Below, in pieces: positions 1 to 10,948 of a stretch of DNA of 64,000 nucleotides. The stretch is from Tetmemena sp. SeJ-2015 (Eukaryota > Ciliophora > Spirotrichea > Sporadotrichida > Oxytrichidae), in assembly GCA_027382625.1 (NCBI GenBank), contig JAJKFJ010022889.1, positions 62,001-126,000 of the forward strand, read 5' to 3'. The notes under the pieces are model-generated. The model did not search any database. It saw nothing but the letters and a program-made list of their open reading frames with translations, and had not been told where the DNA came from. Every line of letters starts with the position of its first letter. Position 1 is the first letter of the stretch. A program made the position numbers and the translations under genes.

Positions 1-720
1 AAAGCAGTTTATTTGTGCTTTGAAGATAAATCTATGGAGTGCTAATCTTGACTATAGTTATATCCATGATCAGTTCCCAGAAGAGCATGTGCCAACTGTT
101 TTAGACTGCTACAGAACAGAGGTTCATTTAGATAACAGACCCCTGACTCTTCAAATATGGTACGTTAAGTCTTTTCATGTTCTTAACTTCATATCTTGAG
201 TTGAATTAGTTAGAGTTTTAACATATTTGAATTAGGGATTCTGCAGGACAGGATGACTACAGTAGACTCAGACCTTTGGGATATGCTGACGCAGATGTTT
301 TCTTGCTTTGCTATTCAGTGGCAGATAGAGACTCATTTAAAAACATAGAACAGAAATGGATACCTGAGCTGAGAAACTCAGCACCCTCAGTTCCAATCAT
401 TATAGTTGGAACTAAACTAGATTTAAGAAGTGGAACTGCTAACTAGTCACAAGGAAATAATTTAAAATCATTATTGCATACATAATTGCTTTTAAGTAGT
501 ATCAACAAGTGAGGGAGTAGCAACACAGAACAAGCACTCCTTCTTCGCACACGTAGAGTGCTCATCCAAAATTCTTAGCAATTACAAAGCCTCGTTTGAT
601 AAGGCCATCATAGCAGTCATGAAACACAGAGACAAGAGTACTCAAAAATTAAGAAGAAGAAAAGATTATGCAACATCTTTTGAAAGAATTGCAGACAATA
701 TGAAGTTTCAATAAAACCTT
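1..720 (+). CDS. Rho/Rac-family small GTPase, 5' end outside window
   Basis: Translated with TAA/TAG as Gln. The visible part begins in the switch I/effector region ([12 protein letters not shown]), then has the DxAGQ switch II motif ([17 protein letters not shown]) and the TKLD guanine-binding motif, and a SAK-like VECSSK. The P-loop and start codon lie before position 1. A GT-AG intron at 160-235 restores QIW-DSAGQ. An IES with pointer AAG at 451-493 must go to link TKLDLRSG to STSEG. The C-terminal tail is lysine/arginine rich ([14 protein letters not shown]). No TGA follows in frame near 720, and the open frame runs on into antisense of the next gene, so the true end is unknown and its last segment may lie elsewhere. 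Family identity is secure; the subfamily is not. Confidence 0.85.
451..493 (+). other. IES with pointer AAG in the GTPase gene
   Basis: AAG at 451-453 repeats at 494-496. Removing 43 nt restores the frame between TANQSQ and [11 protein letters not shown]. It has no usable GT-AG boundary in the right phase. The pointer is short, so the exact edge is tentative. Confidence 0.6.
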
Positions 721-799
721 ACTTAAGTTATACATTAACTATCAAAGTCTTCTTAAATTGGCGAGTACTCCAAATAAATATCTATCTAAATTAAATACT

Positions 800-1862
800 T
801 CAGCTTTCTTAATCATATAGCTAAGCATTCTATATTTCATAGAATTCTTCATCCCCCTCTAATTCATATTCCTGTCCTCCATCCTCTTCATATTGATCCT
901 CATAGTTCAACTATTCTCCTTGAAAATTATTTTCCTGCTCTTCAAACTATTATCCAGAAATATTTTATTCTTCGCCATAAATTTGGGCAGATTCTTCGAC
1001 GATTTCATTACTTCCTCTATGTTATTATGCTGCAAACTCATCCCCCAAGTATTTATAAATATAAGTCATAATACACTTAGTTTAGATCCCCTCTCTGGTA
1101 AGGGTTTATCATGTTGTTCTGTCCATTCATTTGCTGTTGCATCAAAAGTTGCTAGTGATATTCCTCTTACTCTAGCATAAGTTACCTTTACTCAGTATCT
1201 ACTCTTTCATTGTGAACTAATTTATTCTGATATCCCTCAACATTATTAAATTAGGCAAAGAGCTAAACATTGGAATCCCTATTGTTGAGATCATTGTCAA
1301 AGTTATTTGTGTCTTGATTATCTGAGTTCAGGTATTCTTACTGGTTGCTTTGATTTATAAAATAATTTTCCACTCTAACTCTATTATTCTTCTTGCTAGC
1401 TTTTCTCTTTTTGGCTTTGTTCTTGGGGTTAGAATAAATATTATCTCTCGCCTCCTTTTGTTGCTATACTCTCATTAGAAGTTGCTGACTGACGATACTT
1501 CCTTAATTAGAGAGAGATTTCTTAGTTTTCTTATTTGCGGAAGCATGGCTCTTAGAGTTATTTCTAAATGACACATCCTTGCTCTGTTGCTATCCTATAG
1601 AAGCCTTATTTTCTCTCCTTTGCTTTATTGGAGATAAAGACACTGCTTTTTAAAACATAAATAAGTGATGAGCTTAGCCATTAACTTTGAAGCTGTTGGG
1701 AGATTTTGAAGCTGCAGAATTCATTTTTGAGGGAAGCTGAAGAGATCCTGAGACAGATTAATTTGCAAACTGCTATTGAATGATAAAGGCTTGCTGCATA
1801 TTCACTGTCACATTTATGTTATTGTTCCCATTTGAGGAACTTTGAAATTACCATGATAACAT
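800..1862 (-). CDS. Q/N-rich basic-to-acidic disordered protein
   Basis: Start ATG is at 1862 (MLSWQFQSSSNGNNN) and stop TGA at 800-802. One GT-AG intron of about 40 nt near 1033-1073 restores frame (LNQ joined to FAAQQHRG). The product is about 330 residues and low complexity: a Q/N/S-rich N-terminus, a basic stretch (PKNKAKKRKASKKNNR) that looks like a nuclear localisation signal, a Q/M-rich middle, and a strongly acidic Q/E/Y C-terminus ending YDQES. No domain is recognised. It lies head to head with the gene starting at 1915, with only about 50 nt between the starts. Function is unknown; a nuclear role is inferred from composition only. Confidence 0.7.
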
Positions 1863-1914
1863 TATGAATTTAGTAATTGCAATAATTTCAAAGTTAAAGT
1901 AATATTTAAATAAA

Positions 1915-2840
1915 ATGAATTCAACTGGAATGAAGGTGTCTTCAGCTGCTGTCAAAAACAGAGTTGATCTCATTCAAACCAAGCTGCTCCTCAAACTTTA
2001 CTAAATCCTGATAATTACGTTGAAAAGCAAAGACCTAACTTTTATAATGTCATCAAAAAGCTCAGAGAAGGAAGAGTAAGCAACATTAAGAACCTGCTCT
2101 TAAAATCTTAAAATTTGAAACAGCTGAGCCAAATTTTAAATAATGTGAATAGGTTGGTTTCAAGAGAGTTTTGTATGTTGCCAAACTGAACGAGCAAGAT
2201 GTCAAAGGAGAGGCAGAGAGTAAGATTATCAACAATTCTAATTATTCATAATAGGAGACATAACTAACTATTTCAAAAATATTGGTGAAGACTTTGACTT
2301 CTCAGGAATGAATTTGATTCTTGGCATCTACTGCCTTCATCTTTTGGAAGGTTAATCTACTCATGTTAATGAAATGCTTTAATCACTTAATTAATCAATC
2401 TAGAGTGGATAATCGATCTATAACAATATTTGGATCCTTCACCAAACTGAAGAGGTATTGCGATTTTTTAAGAAGCTAATTTTTCTATATAGGTGCCTAA
2501 CAAGATATTCCAGACTTGGATGTGCAAGAATGTAATGCTATCTGGATCAACCAAAGAAGTTAAGTCTCTATCTCAATGCGATAAAGCATGGACAATTTAT
2601 GACAGCATGCTAGAACTTGGAAAGCAGTTGAATGTTGTTGCAAATAAGGGAGCCTCATAGATCAATCAGACTATCAAAAACATTGTCAGTGAGATGATCC
2701 CTATTGGAGATGAACTCGCTTCTTGTATCTCAGATCAAGAAATGACTCTCAATGAATATCTCACCTTCATTTCTGATCCACCCGATATTGTTCTCGAAAA
2801 GGAGCTTTGCTGGCCTGTTGAACCTGATCTTATGTATTGA
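1915..2840 (+). CDS. Unidentified protein
   Basis: Start ATG at 1915 (MNSTGMKVSSAAVKNR), stop TGA at 2838-2840. Readable blocks are NPDNYVEKQRPNFYNVIKKL, DITNYFKNIGEDFDFSGMNL and a final block of about 110 residues from VPNKIFQTWMCKNVML to WPVEPDLMY. The blocks are separated by GT-AG-like or pointer-like interruptions near 2002, 2110, 2350-2402 and 2455-2492 that I could not all resolve. It looks like a globular protein with no signal peptide or membrane helix. I do not recognise the family. Confidence 0.6.
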
Positions 2841-2877
2841 TTGAATCATATTAATTTTCAACTATGCTCCTATATTA

Positions 2878-4479
2878 TCATTCAAATTGAAAACTTTGAA
2901 ATTAGTGCTAGTCTTTTTCTTCTTCTCTTTCTTTCCTGAGTCTCTCCTCATTTTCAATAACAGCCAATCTTATAGCAGTCATCCATTTCTTTCTCTCAGC
3001 TTCACTTTTGCAAGTAAAGATAAATCTTCTCTCACTGTTGTACCACTCATTTTGTCGGTTACTCCAGGTGTAAACTAAGAAACTTTAATAGAACTTATAT
3101 CTTACTTTATTTCTCTCCTCTAATGTTAACTTGAGGTTCTCCAAACTCTTTCCTAATAATCTTCTGATCTTCAAGATAGTGCTCTCTCATCTTGCCTTTG
3201 TTATTATCTCTTACAGGCATTAGATGGCCCTAGATGATTCTAGTAACTTTATCGTGATTGTGATCTGTATAAATAATATGAAATGTTTTGAGAGCACTGA
3301 CTGAGTTTGAATGAGGATGTCCATAAAATGAGCGGCTCTATGCGGCAGATCTGGGCGAATCATCTCTGACTATACCTAATTTGCTTGAGGAGATCATGAG
3401 AACTTTCCCTTAAGATTGATTCCTCATATCATTGTGGTTGAAGGCAACCGAAGTTCCTGGAGTACCTATTTTTGCAGATTAGGCAGCACCATTAGGCGTT
3501 AAACTTTTAGAGTATTGGGAAGCTTTTCCTGGAGAATGACTCAAAGTGCCGTTGCTCAGAGTCTGATTATATCCTATAGTGTTGGATATAGTTAAAGGTC
3601 CCTCTGTTTGAACTTAGCCAGTTATATTTGTATTCCTAGTGCTTCTTCTCTCAGGACTTAGACTGGTACTGACAAGTCGTATTGGGGAGCTACCAGGAGA
3701 ATTACTTGTCACTCCGTTAACCTCGAAGTCTCTGAAGAAAAATATGTCCTCGTAATCTTGCTTCAAGATGATCTCAAACATGAATGAGAATAGGCAACAT
3801 ATATTTGCAATTGATTGATAATAAATGAGTAGAGCTCTTTCTCCTTTCTCTTGTATTCGTTGTTCGATATTTCAAATGGCTATACAACTTCAATCGCATA
3901 AAGTGGGATGGCTGAAATGGGTCTAGTAAGATAGCAAATGGAGTGGTAGTGATTCTTATAGTATCTGAATGATCTTGAAGAAAGTTGAATCCATCTACTG
4001 ATGAAGTTTTTCTCAATACCAGGCTTAAATTTGTACATATCTCCCTCAAGAAGAATCTCTTCATCAGGATCTATGATAATCTCTTGCATATAAGTTTATC
4101 TCTAAACAGGAGGGGGAGGAGGTGGCTATTTTTTGGGAGGCTGCTTTTATGGAACTTCTATAACTGGCTCGTACTTAACAGGCTGTTGTTTAGGTGGAGA
4201 GATATCTACTAGATTCGTGAAAGTTGAGATATCAGTAGAGCCACTCACCTTCTTCTTTTCAGTGTCTGTCTAAATTGCCTTTCCTGATTTGACTCTCTCA
4301 TCTGTCATTTGTATACCTGCATTTATTTAAATTTTAATTATTATAATTTATGAAGCATCTCTAGTCTTAAGTCGCTTAGGTTCTGCAGGTGGAGGCAAAA
4401 TAATTGTCTCTTAGTGGGTGATGATGATTTCATTTGCTAAAGGAGGAGGCCTTAAGCACCTAAAATCCATAAATCTCAT
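2878..4479 (-). CDS. PH-domain protein with a long insert in the domain
   Basis: Start ATG 4479 (MRFMDFRCLRPPPLANE), stop TGA 2878-2880. An intron lies near 4230-4350. A proline-rich stretch (KQPPKKQPPPPPPVQ) precedes a PH-domain N-half: EGDMYKFKPGIEKNFISRWI followed by QLSSRSFRYYKNHYHSI. The C-terminal PH strand and helix (FTCKSEAERKKWMTAIRLAV, with the conserved Trp) appear only after a serine-rich, probably disordered insert of more than 150 residues. The end is charged (EERLRKEREEEKDQHQ). PH domains bind phosphoinositides or proteins at membranes, so a membrane-signalling adaptor is inferred. The domain call is good; the split arrangement is seen directly. Confidence 0.75.
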
Positions 4480-4878
4480 TGTTATTATTCTCTTAGTATT
4501 TTTTATTTATATTTACATAAGAATTTAAAGTTTTTGTCTAAAAACTAAGATCTGCTGATTTAATTCTTTTGATCGAATTCTTTGCATAATAGGTTGCAGT
4601 CAACTCTATTATTTTTAAAGGCTTAATCTACTTAATTTTTATTTGATTAAAAATATTGGACAAGGACTAATTAAAATATATCATAGCGGAAAAAAGAGGA
4701 GTGAAGTGTCTTAATATGATTAAAATTAAGGCCCAGGTAATTGTTCTCAACTTGAACAAAAGATATTGAAACTTTTATAAAAATATTAAGCAGATACACT
4801 TTATCAAATACCATATGCAACTTATAATTGTTCTTTTTTAAAAATCCAACTATATTAAGGATGAATGCAATTTTCTCC

Positions 4879-5712
4879 TCATTTCTCAAAGTCATCTCCC
4901 CAGAATTAATTCCTCCCACCGATATTATATAAATTTAAAAAGATGAATACATTGACTAATTAAGTCCCCTTCTCGGTGACTGACTCGCCATTCTATTTGA
5001 GGATAAATTATTCAACACCTGCAGCTTCTGAGAATAGATAAACTCCTTTTAAAATATCATAAAAATATTCCTCTTAGTTGATCTGGTCAGTTTCTATGTT
5101 GTTGATATTAATAATAAAAACTATGAATTGGTATTTGTTGATATACTCGAAAGGAAACTTATTTCTTCTAATCTTCTTTTGTCTTTTTTGTGGCTTGGGT
5201 GGTTCTGTCTTCTCCTGCGTGTCATGTTTAACTGGAATGATGTTGATCTCAGGTACTTAATTAATTTAAAAGAGAAGAAACTGGGGATTGCCTGCTAATA
5301 GGTCTGAAACTCACTCTAATTGGAGATGAGCTGCGAGAAGGGCCCATCCCTCTCAACCAATACGTACTTTTGTCTTCAGGAGTTTCTATACGCAAGGATT
5401 TAAGTTTTCCAGTAACCATAAGAACTGAATTCATCAATAGAAGATAAATAATTTTTATTTTATATTTAAGATACTTACTGAAGGATTGATTAGATTTGGC
5501 CATAGTTTTCTTGGACTTTTTGGTGGCAGACAATGAGCTGTACATATTAAAACATAAGAGTTTAAATGCATCTATAATTTGATATTGGATGCATTTTCTA
5601 TTCCTTGAGATTGAGGTGGCTAATACTTCTCAGTTCTAAATTCATTCTTTGTAGCTAGCTGCAACTGGTTCTGTTCCTCGTAAGAGCAGTAAGTTTCACA
5701 AGCGTTTCCCAT
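4879..5712 (-). CDS. Putative N-myristoylated protein of unknown function
   Basis: Start ATG at 5712 gives MGNACETYCSYEEQNQ, a good N-myristoylation context (Gly2) with nearby cysteines for palmitoylation. An IES with pointer ATGCAT (5566-5588) must be removed to join IENAFKLL to MYSSLSATKKSKK. A GT-AG intron near 5426-5479 then joins SNQSF to ILMVTGKLKSLRIETPEDKS. After another interruption near 5250-5265 the frame reads VPEINIIPVKHDTQEKTEPP and FIVFIININNIETDQINQEE down to TGA at 4879-4881. A different open frame on the same strand continues past this stop to about 4476, so the 3' end is uncertain. No family recognised. Confidence 0.6.
5566..5588 (-). other. IES with pointer ATGCAT
   Basis: ATGCAT at 5566-5571 is repeated at 5589-5594. 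Removing 23 nt with one copy fuses two otherwise out-of-frame parts of the 4879-5712 gene. The removed piece is AT-rich and lacks intron borders in phase. Confidence 0.8.
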
Positions 5713-6088
5713 TTATTTAAACTCTTGGTGCTTTCTCAAATAGTATGTTGATGATGCTTTTCGACTTGATATTGATTAAGTGTGAAATGTTGTAGAAATT
5801 CCCTATTTTAGTGTAGTGATCTGTATAAATAAAATTATTTTATTTTATTTCAATCAAATGCCTTCACAATTGTTGAGATAATTCTACCAAATTATTGCTC
5901 GATTTGATTTTCTAAGCAAGTTAATAATTTTAACTAATAATCTTAAAATTATTCTGAATTATATAAATTACTATGATAGTAAAACGAATCTTGAAAGAAC
6001 TTTAAACTTTATCTTTTAAATTTCTAGATGAATTGATTTGCTTTTTATTAAATGAGAGAATATAAGAGTTGTATAAGTTTGATTTTGA
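5713..6088. other. Intergenic AT-rich stretch
   Basis: Lies between divergent genes starting at 5712 (minus) and about 6089 (plus). AT-rich with short open frames only. It probably holds both 5' leaders and eliminated spacer. No RNA gene or repeat seen. Confidence 0.4.
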
Positions 6089-9000
6089 ATGGGATGCATT
6101 TAGATTAGAAATAGAATTTTTCCAGGTGAGCTAGCTAACCAACTCGGAAAAGCCTAAGACGATTATGATATGACTGCTGCTCTGATTTCGCACTTAAGAA
6201 TAACAAAAAAGCAAAGATTGCACATGTAGAACTTATTGCTTCCTGCAAAAATCTATTTCTTATCATTATTTGTCAATAATTATCTACCTAACATTGATAC
6301 TTTCTCACTCCCCAATCCCATGGCTATCTTCTACATAAACTCATTACCATATGGATAAATTAAACTCTTTATTTGCAATTTATGTGTATGCAAAAACAGT
6401 CTGATGAGAGCATTAGAAAGCTTCCAATATGAAGAAAGAGGAGGCAGAAGTTCAGGAATACGATTGGGAGGAAAAGGGCAAGACAGAGATTATAAAGGGA
6501 AATCCAAATCCCATTTTCCTCAACTCATTCCTGTTCTAAGCAGTAAATGTGGAACGACTTATTGTAAAAATAGTAATACTCAATGTCAAGGACATCGACG
6601 AAGAAGTTCCTATGAGCAAGCACAAACTACTTGGAGAGTAAATTTTCAATCTAAGTGAAGTCATCAAACAAGGAGCTTTCCTCACAAAACCACTTACAAA
6701 CAGCTAAAAGCCTCAATTAGAAACTATCATGAAATAAAAGAGAACTACCATCACTATCAGATATGAAGAAATTGAATAAACCAACGGAATGGTCAGACTC
6801 TATATTTCATTATCTTATCGCCAAAATTAATTTTTTTAAAGATTCTATTTTAATTACAAGACTCAATCTTAACATTATAACAGTTTGTAAACAGATATTT
6901 GATTGAAATATTCTTTATCCCATAAATATTTGAAGCCTTGGGTTCAATGTGAAAGGACTCTCCCAGAGAGGTGTGTTCTTTTATGTGTTGTCCCGCTCAA
7001 GAGATCTAGGAGAGTTCGTTCCCCTTTACACCTCTGAGAAGCAAAGATGTGAAAGACTAGCAGGTGGGAAATTTGACGAGCATGATTTCATGATGAGAGA
7101 CATCTGTAGAAATGACGACTCAAGAGTGCTCAAGTTTGAGTTGTTTGAAGTCAATAAGAAAGGATTTCATAGGTTTCTAGCATACGCTGAGTTTTCAATT
7201 AAAGACATCACTTAAGTTATGGATTTAAACTTTTTTTACTTAGGACAATAGAATGGAGTTTCCGATGTTTAACAAGAAACTCAAAGCTGGAGAACTTCAC
7301 ATCGGCAAGTGTCATTTCTTAAATAGGTACACGTTTCTAGACTATATTCACGGAGGGTGTGATGTGTCACTCATGCTTATCATGGATTTTACTCTTAAGA
7401 ATAAGAGTCTTAAGGATCCTAAATCACTTCACTATTTGCATCCAGACTTGATAGAGACCTTGAACTAAACCATATGTTAATATAAAGCCTAAAAACATGT
7501 TAGACTTGGATTTATCAATAGAAACAAAAGTCACCTAGTCCGACCAAACAGGCTCCAAGAGATGGAATCGGTTCGCCTCTCAGAATTGGATCACCCGGAA
7601 GAAACGGAGGGTCACCAGGATTGAGAATGGCGCCAGGAGGAGGACTAATGATGAATTAGCATGTTGATATAGAGGATCTAGAGAACATTTACATGAAAGC
7701 AATGACACCTATCTATATCTATTATAAAATTGCAATGAGGATGGTGATAAATGTGCTTGACTATTATGATACAGATTCTTTCGTTCCTTTCTTTGGCTTT
7801 GGAGCAAAGCTTCCACCTTTCTATAATTCAGCGTCTCAATGCTTTGCAGTGAACGGAAACATTAACTATGCTTTTTTATTTCTAATTGAGCTTAATGAAA
7901 CATTTTCCTGCCAGAGGAGCTTGGAGTAGAAGACCTGACTAAAGTGTATATGAACTGCCTGATAAAGTGTAACTCCATGGACCAAGTGCCTTTGCCCCTA
8001 GCATTCGCTTTGCTAGTAAAATTGCATCCCACAGGCCTGTGACTTAAAATGAGTAAGTCCTATTAGTTGCTGTTCATCTTCCTATAGTCAGTTTTACTAC
8101 ATCACAGTGATGATAGTTGAAGGCCATATTTCTGACATGGAGGCAACAATTGAAGCTTTGGTGGGAGTTTCAGACGTGCCTATGTCACTTATCATAATAG
8201 CTGTCGGTGATGGTGATCTTGATCAGGAGGAAGACTCTATTAAAAAGCCCTAAGCGAAGCAAGCTGAAAACCCTAACGTTTCATAATCTAAACTCGGACA
8301 ATCGCAGAATCCTGCTCAAAGCTAGGTTTAACCTAAGAAGGAAGTGCAGTTTAGAAATTTAGAAACCCTTGATGCAGATAAGCATGCTCTTGTGGACATT
8401 AATGGAAAGAAAGGGTGGAGAGATGTGGTGTAGTTTGTTCCCTTTGCAAATTTCAAGGATGATTACTCTGCTTTTGCCAAAGAATATAGCATGCTTATTG
8501 TTTTAAGAAGTGCTTGCTGAAATCCCTAAGTAAATTAAAGACTTCTTTGAGGCGAAGGGAATTATCCCCAGAGATCATAAATCAGCCGCAAATGCCAAGA
8601 AGGTAACTAGGGATTTTGAACTACTGAAAAGGAAGAAGAGATTTTAGAAGATAAGAACTGAGTGCCCCTATTTGACAGAGATGCGACTGAAGTTTACTCA
8701 TGAGATTAACAACCTCGGATTCGCTTAATTAAGGAATATGAAAGTTATTTATTTTAGAGCTAGAGATGAGATAGAGATGATCATTGGGAAAGGTTTATTC
8801 TCACTGGATAGAAATATAGCAGTGGACTAGCTTTCATGGTTGAAGACTAATCCTGAAATTTGATTTATTTTAGCGGAGGAAATGGAGAGGAGAGCCAGAT
8901 TAGCCGAACAAAAGAAAAAGGAAGAGGAAGAGAAGGCTAGAAAAAGACATCTGCTGAATAAGTTTGAAGATGAGAGAGATCTTTTCAGATATAACTTGCC

Positions 9001-9259
9001 TCTACTTGCTCCTAGAGATTATTATTCAAATTTAAATAACTATTTAGATTTCAAGCCTTTAAAGAAGCACAGGCTTTTGTGCAAGATATGTTATGAGCAC
9101 AAGATTAACACGGCCATCATCCCTTGCACCCATAATCTCTTTTGCGTGGAGTGCACTTAATACTTGGAGGACACTTGTCCCTACTGTGGTATAAGAATAA
9201 TTAAGGTTGTCAAGACTTTCGATTTAAAGACCTAGATAAAAAATACCAGGTAGCTTTGA
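6089..9259 (+). CDS. Copine with C-terminal RING finger (C2-C2-vWA-RING)
   Basis: Putative start at 6089 gives MGCIQIRNRIF, a myristoylation-type N-terminus like plant copines. A C2A domain follows (KAKIAHVELIASCKNL, NPNPIFLN), then C2B (DDSRVLKFELFEVNKKGFHR), then the copine vWA domain: FLDYIHGGCDVSLMLIMDFT, FVPFFGFGAKLPP, FAPSIRFASKIASH, VMIVEGHISDMEATIEALVG, RDVVQFVPF and EVLAEIPKQ. A linker rich in E/K/R leads to a C3HC4-type RING, LCKICYEHKINTAIIPCTHN then CVECTQYLEDTCPYCG. Stop TGA 9257-9259. Several introns are visible, one of about 80 nt ending TTTTAG near 8874. Two one-base frame breaks occur at homopolymers (about 6204-6216 and 7977). Copines bind phospholipid with Ca2+; the RING suggests ubiquitin ligase activity, as in RGLG proteins. 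Confidence 0.9.
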
Positions 9260-9515
9260 AGATATAGATTGATATAATTTTTCCTCTCCTCTAAACTAAG
9301 ATTAATTGCCTATTTGATGGGCTCAGTAAACATCGTTGATAGAAAAGTATATATTACATAATTCAGCAATCAGTTCTGATTTACTCTACTATATTCCTCA
9401 AGACATTTTTATAATTAATCTTTTTTAATTAATTAAATATCTATAAAATAATTTTTTGCCCTACTTTACTTCTTAACAATAATAGATTATAATAGAATAA
9501 TTTAGCAATTTATAA

Positions 9516-10478
9516 AATGCAAAACAGTGCTGATCTTTTAGAGCCTGTGCTCTCCTCACAGGAGTGTTTCACTCCAGTTGACGACCAAAGCTCCTTCCAG
9601 TTGCTCAAGAATTAAAACGGTAGCTACATTCTTATGGTTAAACCCCAGACTCAAACTAAAAACCTTCAATCAGTTGCCAATCAAGACTTGGAAGCCGCTG
9701 CTATTTAAATTCCCAAACAGGCCAACATATTGAACCAATATCCAGTTCTCCAGTCTTCAATCGTGCCCGATCAGGCCAAGTTCAATTTCATGAACAGCCA
9801 AAGCGCTTCTGGATTCAACTTGAATATTATAGCATGCATTTTTAAGATAGAAATAAATGGTTGAATCTAGCTAGTCAGGCTCCGACTAAGCAGTCAGATA
9901 TGAAATTGGGCTGGAAGCACGTTATCGTAGCTGCTACTCTCGTCTGGGAATTTAGACTACTCTCGGATAACATGGCTTAGTTCGGCTTTAATGTACAGAC
10001 AATCGCCTCTAAATTAATTTCCCTAAACTTATGTGAAAATTTTGAATTATTGGGTTTATTTGTCTGACATTGGCTGTGGCTGGCAGCTGGATTTACTACG
10101 GCTTTGTGGGAGTGAAAAGCACCAACGAATTCTTCAAAGTTTTCTACCCTATTGCAAACTCTATCTTCACCATGTTCTCGTTGGGTTACATTTTCAACTT
10201 TATACTCAATCTCAACTGCCCTGAGGCTGATCCTGATGATTTAAATACAAACATAGTTATATTCCTTAAAAAATTGCTCTGGTGAGGCAGGATTAGTTCT
10301 TGTCATATTCCTTAGTACATTCGCTTTCTTCTCCTCTATTGCTAATCAATAATTTATAGAGTCTGCTATATTTAATTTCCTAGAAGAGCTTTAATTGTAT
10401 AAATATATTTTGCTAGAAAAGATGTTCAGAGAAAAATCTCAATCTCAACATTAATTCAATCATAGATAGTTTAATTGA
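9516..10478 (+). CDS. Four-helix membrane protein, family unknown
   Basis: Start ATG 9516 (MQNSADLLEPVLSSQE), stop TGA 10476-10478. Three IESs must be removed: pointer TTGAAT (9820-9860), TGT (10032-10060) and ATATTCCTTA (10259-10304). The result is one protein of about 280 residues. It has a polar Q/S-rich N-terminus of about 100 residues followed by hydrophobic segments: HVIVAATLVWEF, LTLAVAGSWIYYGFVGV, PIANSIFTMFSLGYIFNFIL and VIFLSTFAFFSSIANQQF. A short polar tail closes it. An in-frame TGA at 10283-10285 lies inside the third IES and is a false stop. No family recognised. This is the clearest case in the window of three consecutive IESs in one gene. Confidence 0.8.
9820..9860 (+). other. 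IES with pointer TTGAAT
   Basis: TTGAAT at 9820-9825 repeats at 9861-9866. The 41-nt piece makes the frame run into a TGA at the second repeat. Removing it gives GFNLNLASQAPTKQ in one frame. Confidence 0.85.
10032..10060 (+). other. IES with pointer TGT
   Basis: TGT at 10032-10034 repeats at 10061-10063. Excising 29 nt joins SKLISLN to LCLTLAVAGSW in frame and removes the frameshift and TGA. Confidence 0.65.
10259..10304 (+). other. IES with 10-bp pointer ATATTCCTTA
   Basis: ATATTCCTTA at 10259-10268 repeats exactly at 10305-10314. Removing 46 nt joins NTNIVIFL to STFAFFSSIANQQ and skips an in-frame TGA. A 10-bp match is far too long for chance at this spot. Confidence 0.92.
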
Positions 10479-10948
10479 TTAATATAATTATTTCGTATCT
10501 TGATTCATAATTTAAAATGTTACTTTAATCCTATTACCCTTTTGATATAAAAATTATTCTTTTTAGAACCTTATTGTGCAACTTTGCATTTAATTAGTGG
10601 AATGTTATTTACTGCCTCTACCTGTGCGTGACAGGCCGCATTGAGTTCAGATCATGAAGAATTAATGGAGAGGCAGTCCTATTCTCACTGAGATACGCAT
10701 CTGCCCTATGATTATGCTAGTTTGCTGTTTATATTCAAGATTTAACATCTGAGAGCTTTGAAAATGATATATTTAGCAATTTGCCACTCGCTGCTGAACT
10801 CTTCATTCTTAATTCTTAAATTCAACAACATCAAATCTTTTCTCATACCACTCACTCAATCAAATTATTCAAAAATTGAGTTTTATTATGGCATAAGATG
10901 GAATAGTACAATTAGGTTTATTATTTATCTTTTGTAATTTATTTAGAA
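10479..10948. other. Intergenic AT-rich stretch
   Basis: No convincing gene. Short open frames only, with no repeat longer than about 10 bp noticed. Confidence 0.4.

Noticed and set aside
4671..4919. Minus-strand ORF starting MGGINSGEMTLRN
   Set aside because: It overlaps the 3' end of the 4879-5712 gene in another frame, starts inside it and has no recognisable product. With one stop codon such open frames arise by chance. It may be the true 3' continuation, so the question is left open in that entry.
10283..10285. In-frame TGA as the end of the membrane-protein gene
   Set aside because: It lies within a 46-nt piece flanked by the exact 10-bp repeat ATATTCCTTA; removal exposes a further helix and a later TGA.
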